From: JBDTLH01 sp039934875
Lineage (GTDB): Bacteria > Acidobacteriota > Terriglobia > Terriglobales > Acidobacteriaceae
Length of the DNA: 9,741 nt
Direction of reading: 5' to 3'
Assembly (NCBI GenBank): GCA_039934875.1
Contig: JBDTLH010000283.1
Span: forward strand, 1-9,741
The notes under the pieces were generated by a model. That model was not told where the DNA came from. It was given only the letters and a program-made list of their open reading frames with translations, and made no database searches. Numbering within the stretch: the stretch's first letter is position 1; each line of letters starts with the position of its first letter. The position numbers and the translations under genes were made by a program. Shown here in pieces: positions 6,801 through 9,741 of the stretch.

Positions 6801-7482
6801 CCAATTCGACTTCAAGTACGGTCCGCGGCTTACCTTGATCAGCCACTTCTACTCGGCGCCTCCATCCACGCTGTTCGTGGGCAACGACGGCGCGAGCCAG
6901 GGCGAGATCTTCCGCACCGACTTTACCGGATCGGGCATCCCGGGAAGCAGCGCAGCCGGAAGCGAGCTGTTGCCGGGAACAAACGTGGGCGCCTTCGGAA
7001 GAAGCGTCTCTGCCGGTGATCTGAACAAAGTGATCAACAATTACAACGCCAGTGAAGCCGGAAAGGTAACGCCCGCGGGACAAGCGCTACTCAGCTCCGG
7101 CCTCTTTACGCAGGCGCAACTGACCGCGCTGGGCGCAGTACAGCCGATGCTGAACCCTGCCCCGGCGGGGCAATTCGGCAATGGTATTCTGCGCACCTTC
7201 GACGCCCGGCTGAGCTATCCGATCGCGCTGCACGGAGAACGCATTCACATCGAGCCCAGTGTCGCGTTTTTCAACCTCTTCAACTTTGCCAACTTCGAGA
7301 GCTATAACAGCAGCACCGGAACGCAGCAGTTGACGCAAGTGGGCCAGACGTCGGCGCCGGGCACCATCTCGAATACCGGGACCACTGCGGACCGCGTGTC
7401 TCTGCGTACCGGCAACGGATCGGGGACGTTCTCGCAAGGCTCTCCGCGCGAACTCGAATTCGGGCTGCGCATCACCTTCTAA
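3880..7482 (+). CDS. Oar-like TonB-dependent receptor with carboxypeptidase-regulatory-like domain
   Basis: 1200 residues, the usual size of acidobacterial Oar-like outer-membrane receptors. Such proteins take up large or scarce substrates through an outer-membrane barrel powered by TonB-ExbB-ExbD. A signal peptide spans about 1-26, with likely cleavage after LLA. GIRGTVTDPSGAVVPDAAV (34-52) starts a carboxypeptidase-regulatory-like (CarboxypepD_reg) beta-sandwich running to about 115. The plug follows at about 125-250, with LPVNGRNFLDLAQLEPGVQ, IELDGVDVSD and INVSTKSGTNKYHGEAFG as family hallmarks. The remainder is a beta-barrel ending in LEFGLRITF, whose terminal Phe fits the barrel-assembly signal. 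VVEV at 121-124 could act as a TonB box, but this is a guess. The mature protein has exactly six cysteines, in three close pairs (581/596, 675/705, 823/835), probably loop disulfides. It has its own leader, Shine-Dalgarno and terminator, so it appears monocistronic. The neighbours say nothing about the substrate. Confidence 0.94.
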   Translation: MKAHLRISLLLTFLACFFSTSSFLLAQSTLSSGGIRGTVTDPSGAVVPDAAVTVTNNGTGQVLNARTNGSGLYSAGSLQPGAYTVEVAKPGFNTQKTALTVQVGVTTNGNVSLAVGQQSQVVEVNGGQISVDTSQAVVQGVLTPQQIENLPVNGRNFLDLAQLEPGVQLEDGQSFDPTKAGYSSVSFNGVNGRTARIELDGVDVSDETVGTTVLNISSGSIEEFQVARSSLDPSTELTSSGSINVSTKSGTNKYHGEAFGLFRDRRAGFADSPGGLTNPFQRDQFGGSLGGAIIKDKLFFFANSERIKQDQLQPLTFSDPFSALNGGFTSPFRDTYSVGKLDWNAPKGIHAFYRFSFENNLSTANFGNGYSVYANRDNTPAHAVGVDFNTGTFTHSFRFQYLKFHNLIGGGTGSLTGSQNPIPTANLDVTDIGLQTGPNLLAPQQTYQANHQVKYDGSKAWGNHLIRFGASFNRIDGGGFASFFGLAPQIQTSFANASSGGVGDLTNILNYPINLVILGNGQGYFTEIPAFGAPAGGQQDNRLSLYGADSWKVTPRFTLSYALRYQRDTGRNDADLAPNPCSQISATVVATGLSPCSGSTPIFDSFAPGLGKQVRQPNLNFGPQIGVAWDVTGSGKTVIRAGAGIFYENSIFNNTLFDRPAKLPQGLFFNNAVICGGINSISFPVAGGAPQNITSFQGQTISALCSGTIGQSGASIGALQSAYQAAVKAAGPASNPSFVGNNLAITANQGLSAYSPNYQPTRSYQMNVGVQREVWHGGVFSADYIRNVGVHFPLAIDVNHVGDARYFNLGAAQNAVAATLAKCGATSINGAIAACPGIYPTGGGVTINDFAANGLDSGDVFLNQLPASVNGLTPATGAAFPGVNPLMGQGLFQYYIGRSVYNGLQLNYRQQFTTSMARGLIKGGNFEASYAFSRFSSNGGNDQNFSATAFDFNNPTRYFGPTNLDRTHQLSFGGQFDFKYGPRLTLISHFYSAPPSTLFVGNDGASQGEIFRTDFTGSGIPGSSAAGSELLPGTNVGAFGRSVSAGDLNKVINNYNASEAGKVTPAGQALLSSGLFTQAQLTALGAVQPMLNPAPAGQFGNGILRTFDARLSYPIALHGERIHIEPSVAFFNLFNFANFESYNSSTGTQQLTQVGQTSAPGTISNTGTTADRVSLRTGNGSGTFSQGSPRELEFGLRITF

Positions 7483-7505
7483 CCCCAGGCTCGTATCAAC
7501 TTCAC

Positions 7506-7533
7506 GGCGGTCCTCTGGGGCCGCCTCTTTTTT
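7506..7533 (+). terminator. Rho-independent terminator of the receptor gene
   Basis: An 8-bp stem, GGCGGTCC (7506-7513) with GGGCCGCC (7518-7525), has one T-G wobble and a TCTG loop. It is followed by TCTTTTTT. It begins 24 bp after the receptor stop. On the minus strand no T-tract follows the stem, so it should act only on the plus-strand transcript and not on the converging envelope genes. Confidence 0.9.
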
Positions 7534-7542
7534 CTGAGTGAA

Positions 7543-8142
7543 CTAAAACTCTCCCCGCGGAAGTTCCTTGCTCTTGTGCGCCCCGGAGACTTTTTTGAGG
7601 CGTTCTCCCACCAGCCAGACATAATGCAGCGCGGAAAAGATGGTGAGGCCAAAGGTCGCCCACAACAGGGCGATCTTGATTTCCGTGACCCACGAAGCAG
7701 CAGTGATTCCGTTGAGCAGGACGAAGAAGAGCGCCGCAATTTGCGCGACGGTATTCATCTTGCCGAAGATGCTGGGCCGGAAATCGCGCAGGTCAGTCGT
7801 CATATATAGCAGTGTGCAGACCACCAGGATGATCAGGTCACGGCTGAAGACCGTAATGGTGATGAGCCACGCGATCTGGTGCTCAAACGAGAGCACCAGA
7901 AACAGAGCGCTGAGCAGCAACTTGTCGGCGATGGGATCGAGATATTGGCCCAGCAATGTTTTTTGATTCAGCGCGCGCGCCAGCAATCCATCCAACCCAT
8001 CACTGATGCCGGCGAGAATGAAGAGAGTGAGCGCGACGTGGTAATGGCCTTCGATCACCGCATTGATAATGAAGGGCACGAAGATCAGCCGCAGCAGCGT
8101 GAGTTGGTTGGGAGCGGTCTTGATCTGCGAGAGCTGCAACAC
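7543..8142 (-). CDS. CDP-alcohol phosphatidyltransferase (phosphatidylglycerophosphate or cardiolipin synthase type)
   Basis: 199 residues from a GTG start. Family members swap the CMP of a CDP-diacylglycerol for an alcohol in the inner membrane, making phospholipids. The full signature D-x2-D-G-x2-A-R-x8-G-x3-D-x3-D is present: Asp48, Asp51, Gly52, Ala55, Arg56, Gly65, Asp69 and Asp73 (the metal and CDP site). NQLTLLRLIFVPF (12-24) is the usual start of the first helix, and five to six hydrophobic segments follow, with a basic tail (HKSKELPRGEF). PgsA (glycerol 3-phosphate as acceptor) is the common choice. However, SRDLIILV (about 99-106) and SIFGKMNTVAQI (128-139) resemble the cardiolipin-synthase (CRLS1) branch, where an R-D is typical instead of the R-E of PgsA, so no symbol is assigned. 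It lies 51 bp downstream of the carboxypeptidase gene and is probably cotranscribed with it. There is no Shine-Dalgarno, and an in-frame TAA just upstream rules out a longer protein. Confidence 0.9.
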   Translation of the reverse strand: MLQLSQIKTAPNQLTLLRLIFVPFIINAVIEGHYHVALTLFILAGISDGLDGLLARALNQKTLLGQYLDPIADKLLLSALFLVLSFEHQIAWLITITVFSRDLIILVVCTLLYMTTDLRDFRPSIFGKMNTVAQIAALFFVLLNGITAASWVTEIKIALLWATFGLTIFSALHYVWLVGERLKKVSGAHKSKELPRGEF

Positions 8143-8165
8143 GGATTAAGCTTATCGCGTCTTTC

Positions 8166-8207
8166 TTTTCTAGTCTCTCTTTTCTAGTCTCTCTTATCTA
8201 GTCTCGA
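8166..8207. repeat. Three-copy 14-bp tandem repeat
   Basis: Units at 8166-8179 and 8180-8193 are identical (TTTTCTAGTCTCTC on the plus strand); 8194-8207 differs at two or three bases (TTATCTAGTCTCGA). It fills most of the 51-bp gap between the carboxypeptidase and phosphatidyltransferase genes. On the coding (minus) strand it is purine-rich. The divergent unit encodes the last residues of the carboxypeptidase (E-T-R) and its TAA stop. Confidence 0.88.
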
Positions 8208-9741
8208 CGATGGCGCGGGCGATCGGGTCCACCAATTGGCGGTTAACGCCGCCGAACTTCTCCGCATTCACCAGAATGCTGAACACCAGTTCCTCGCGGT
8301 CGAGGGTCGTCGCGTAGCCCGAGAGCGCGCTGACTTCGGTGAGAGACCCGGTCTTGGCGCGTATTCTGCCGGCGCTCGGAGTGTTGAGAAAACGGTGTTC
8401 CAGCGTGCCGTCGGTCGCGGCGAGGGGCAATGTATCCAGGAACCGGTCTGCCCAGGGTTGGGTGCGGGCAAAGCGCAGAAGGCTTGTAAGCATGGCCGGC
8501 GTGACCAGATTATGCGGGGTCATGCCGGAGCCGTCGTTGTACTGAAATTCATCGGCCGGTATGCCGGCGTTGGCGGTCATATATTGGCGCACTACGCTGG
8601 TCCCTCCCCATACCGAGCCTCCGGCGGCGCTCCCCGCCAGCAGCGATCGCTCCCGGCCTAGTTGGCGCATGAGGATTTCAACATGAAGGTTCTGGCTGAC
8701 TTTGTTGATGATCTTGATGTCCTCGCCCAAGGGATGCGATTCGAGTTGCGCCAGTACCACGCGTGGTTGATGGCTTGGAGTCGGCAGCGGCTGCAATGGA
8801 GTAACCACAATGGGAGCATCCGGCTGCGCGTTTTCGGGGGGAGTGATCGGCAGGGTAGAGTTGTCGGTGTGCCGTGCGCGCGAGGTGCCTGCCACCTTGA
8901 TGCCGCGCGCGATCAGCATATTACGAAAGGCGGCAGCGGCGAATGCGGCCGGGTCCTCCATTGCCAGCCCCACCTCTTCCGCGGGGGCGCGCACCGGAAT
9001 GGTCCCCCACAGATTTATCACAAAGGAGCCCGGCTGGCGATCGATGGCGATGCGCTTCTCCGATTTCGCCGCTCCGGTTACTATCTTGTCGATGATGGTG
9101 TACTGATCGACGAATGGATCGGCCTTCACTATCGCCCGTCTGCCCGCCCTGGGCGCGGGAGTGATGGTGAAGAACATCTGGTTATCGTTGACCGTCAGCG
9201 CGGAAACCGGAGCGCCATACTCCCACATCAGATCATCCTGTCCCCAGGAATCGCCCCAGCGTTCATAGGCAAACCAGGTATCGTCGCCGATGATGCTGCC
9301 GCTCACCCGCTTGAGGCCGGCGGCGGCGAGTTGATTGGCGAGCAGTTGGAGTGACTGGAGCGGCGGAGTAGTAGGTTTTGACTTGACGTCATAGGGCAGC
9401 ACGCGTCCCGAGAGATTCGGATCTCCTCGCCCCACCAGAATCAGGTCGCCCTTGAGCGCTCCCGCCCGGTCAATAGTAGCCGCGCTCTCGACCGTGGTGC
9501 GCGTCTTCCAATCGGGACCGAGCAGCGCGAACCCGGTGGTAGTCGTGAGCAGCTTGGTGTTGGAGGCGGGAACGAAGAGTTGCTGGTCATCGTGTGCGTA
9601 AACCATCACGCCATCGAAGAGGCGAGTGACGCTAACGCCGACATGCGCGCGCTGGAATTCAGGATTACTCGCAAGAACCGCGTCAATCGCTTGTGCGATG
9701 CGTTGATAGTGCTGGGCGTCCCCGGGGGCAACAACAGGGGC
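8194..9741 (-). CDS. dacB: D-alanyl-D-alanine carboxypeptidase, peptidase S13 (DacB/PBP4 type), N terminus missing
   Basis: 515 codons are in the window and the frame stays open to the right edge, so the signal peptide and true start lie outside. The family trims the last D-Ala from peptidoglycan stem peptides or cuts cross-links in the periplasm. Counting from the edge, the homology begins with AIDAVLASNPEFQRAHVGVS (about 18-37). The serine-lysine motif is PASNTK (nucleophile Ser60, Lys63), the second motif is Ser-Gln-Asn (349-351, in KVSQNLHVEILMRQLG) and the third is Lys-Thr-Gly (463-465, in RAKTGSL). NDGSGMTPHNL (402-412), GDLILVGRGDPNLSG and YGAPVSALTVNDNQ are also S13-typical. A shorter reading beginning at 9609 would lose the first strand and helix and is unlikely. 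A proline-rich stretch (about 296-327) interrupts the domain. It heads a probable two-gene unit with the downstream phosphatidyltransferase. All catalytic residues are intact. Confidence 0.93.
   Translation of the reverse strand, partial: APVVAPGDAQHYQRIAQAIDAVLASNPEFQRAHVGVSVTRLFDGVMVYAHDDQQLFVPASNTKLLTTTTGFALLGPDWKTRTTVESAATIDRAGALKGDLILVGRGDPNLSGRVLPYDVKSKPTTPPLQSLQLLANQLAAAGLKRVSGSIIGDDTWFAYERWGDSWGQDDLMWEYGAPVSALTVNDNQMFFTITPAPRAGRRAIVKADPFVDQYTIIDKIVTGAAKSEKRIAIDRQPGSFVINLWGTIPVRAPAEEVGLAMEDPAAFAAAAFRNMLIARGIKVAGTSRARHTDNSTLPITPPENAQPDAPIVVTPLQPLPTPSHQPRVVLAQLESHPLGEDIKIINKVSQNLHVEILMRQLGRERSLLAGSAAGGSVWGGTSVVRQYMTANAGIPADEFQYNDGSGMTPHNLVTPAMLTSLLRFARTQPWADRFLDTLPLAATDGTLEHRFLNTPSAGRIRAKTGSLTEVSALSGYATTLDREELVFSILVNAEKFGGVNRQLVDPIARAIVETR

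Noticed and set aside
8662..9354. 230-residue plus-strand frame
   Set aside because: It lies wholly antisense to the S13 carboxypeptidase, whose motifs are intact, and its translation has no domain-like pattern; it is a shadow of the GC-rich gene.
1..9741. CRISPR array, insertion sequence, phage gene, tRNA or rRNA
   Set aside because: Read on both strands, no direct-repeat/spacer pattern, transposase or integrase motifs, or tRNA-like cloverleaf were seen.

Overview
The window looks like ordinary chromosome from a GC-rich member of the Acidobacteriota. The strongest pointer is a 1200-residue Oar-like TonB-dependent receptor with an N-terminal carboxypeptidase-regulatory-like domain, a type that is greatly expanded in that phylum. 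High GC at third codon positions and housekeeping genes without Shine-Dalgarno sequences fit but do not prove this. The taxonomic call is inference; no rRNA or other marker gene is present.

Left part (1-2166). A HicB-type antitoxin gene and the start of a HicA-type toxin gene lie on the minus strand. hicA runs off the left edge and reads as frameshifted just before its conserved Gly-Ser-His. Only 31 bp separate hicB from the divergent trpE (anthranilate synthase component I), which appears to start at a TTG right after a perfect TATAAT box. No trpG or other trp gene follows. Between trpE and cysS, on the opposite strand, is a probable small single-pass membrane protein of unknown function.

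Middle part (2167-7533). cysS encodes cysteinyl-tRNA synthetase with all zinc-site and signature motifs intact. A leader of about 240 bp with a good Shine-Dalgarno follows, then the TonB-dependent receptor gene, which ends in a clear rho-independent terminator. The receptor stands alone, with no transporter, regulator or enzyme beside it to suggest its substrate.

Right part (7543-9741, minus strand). A two-gene cell-envelope unit: a peptidase S13 (DacB/PBP4-type) D-alanyl-D-alanine carboxypeptidase, cut by the right edge at its N terminus, followed 51 bp downstream by a CDP-alcohol phosphatidyltransferase (phosphatidylglycerophosphate or cardiolipin synthase type). The gap holds a 14-bp tandem repeat whose last unit supplies the stop codon of the first gene.

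The genes do not form one pathway: tryptophan synthesis, tRNA charging, outer-membrane uptake, and wall and lipid synthesis sit side by side. I looked for a new multi-gene system and did not find one. The points that deserve a second look are the broken hicA, the very tight hicB/trpE divergent junction, the small membrane protein, the paired cysteines of the receptor and the repeat-borne stop codon.
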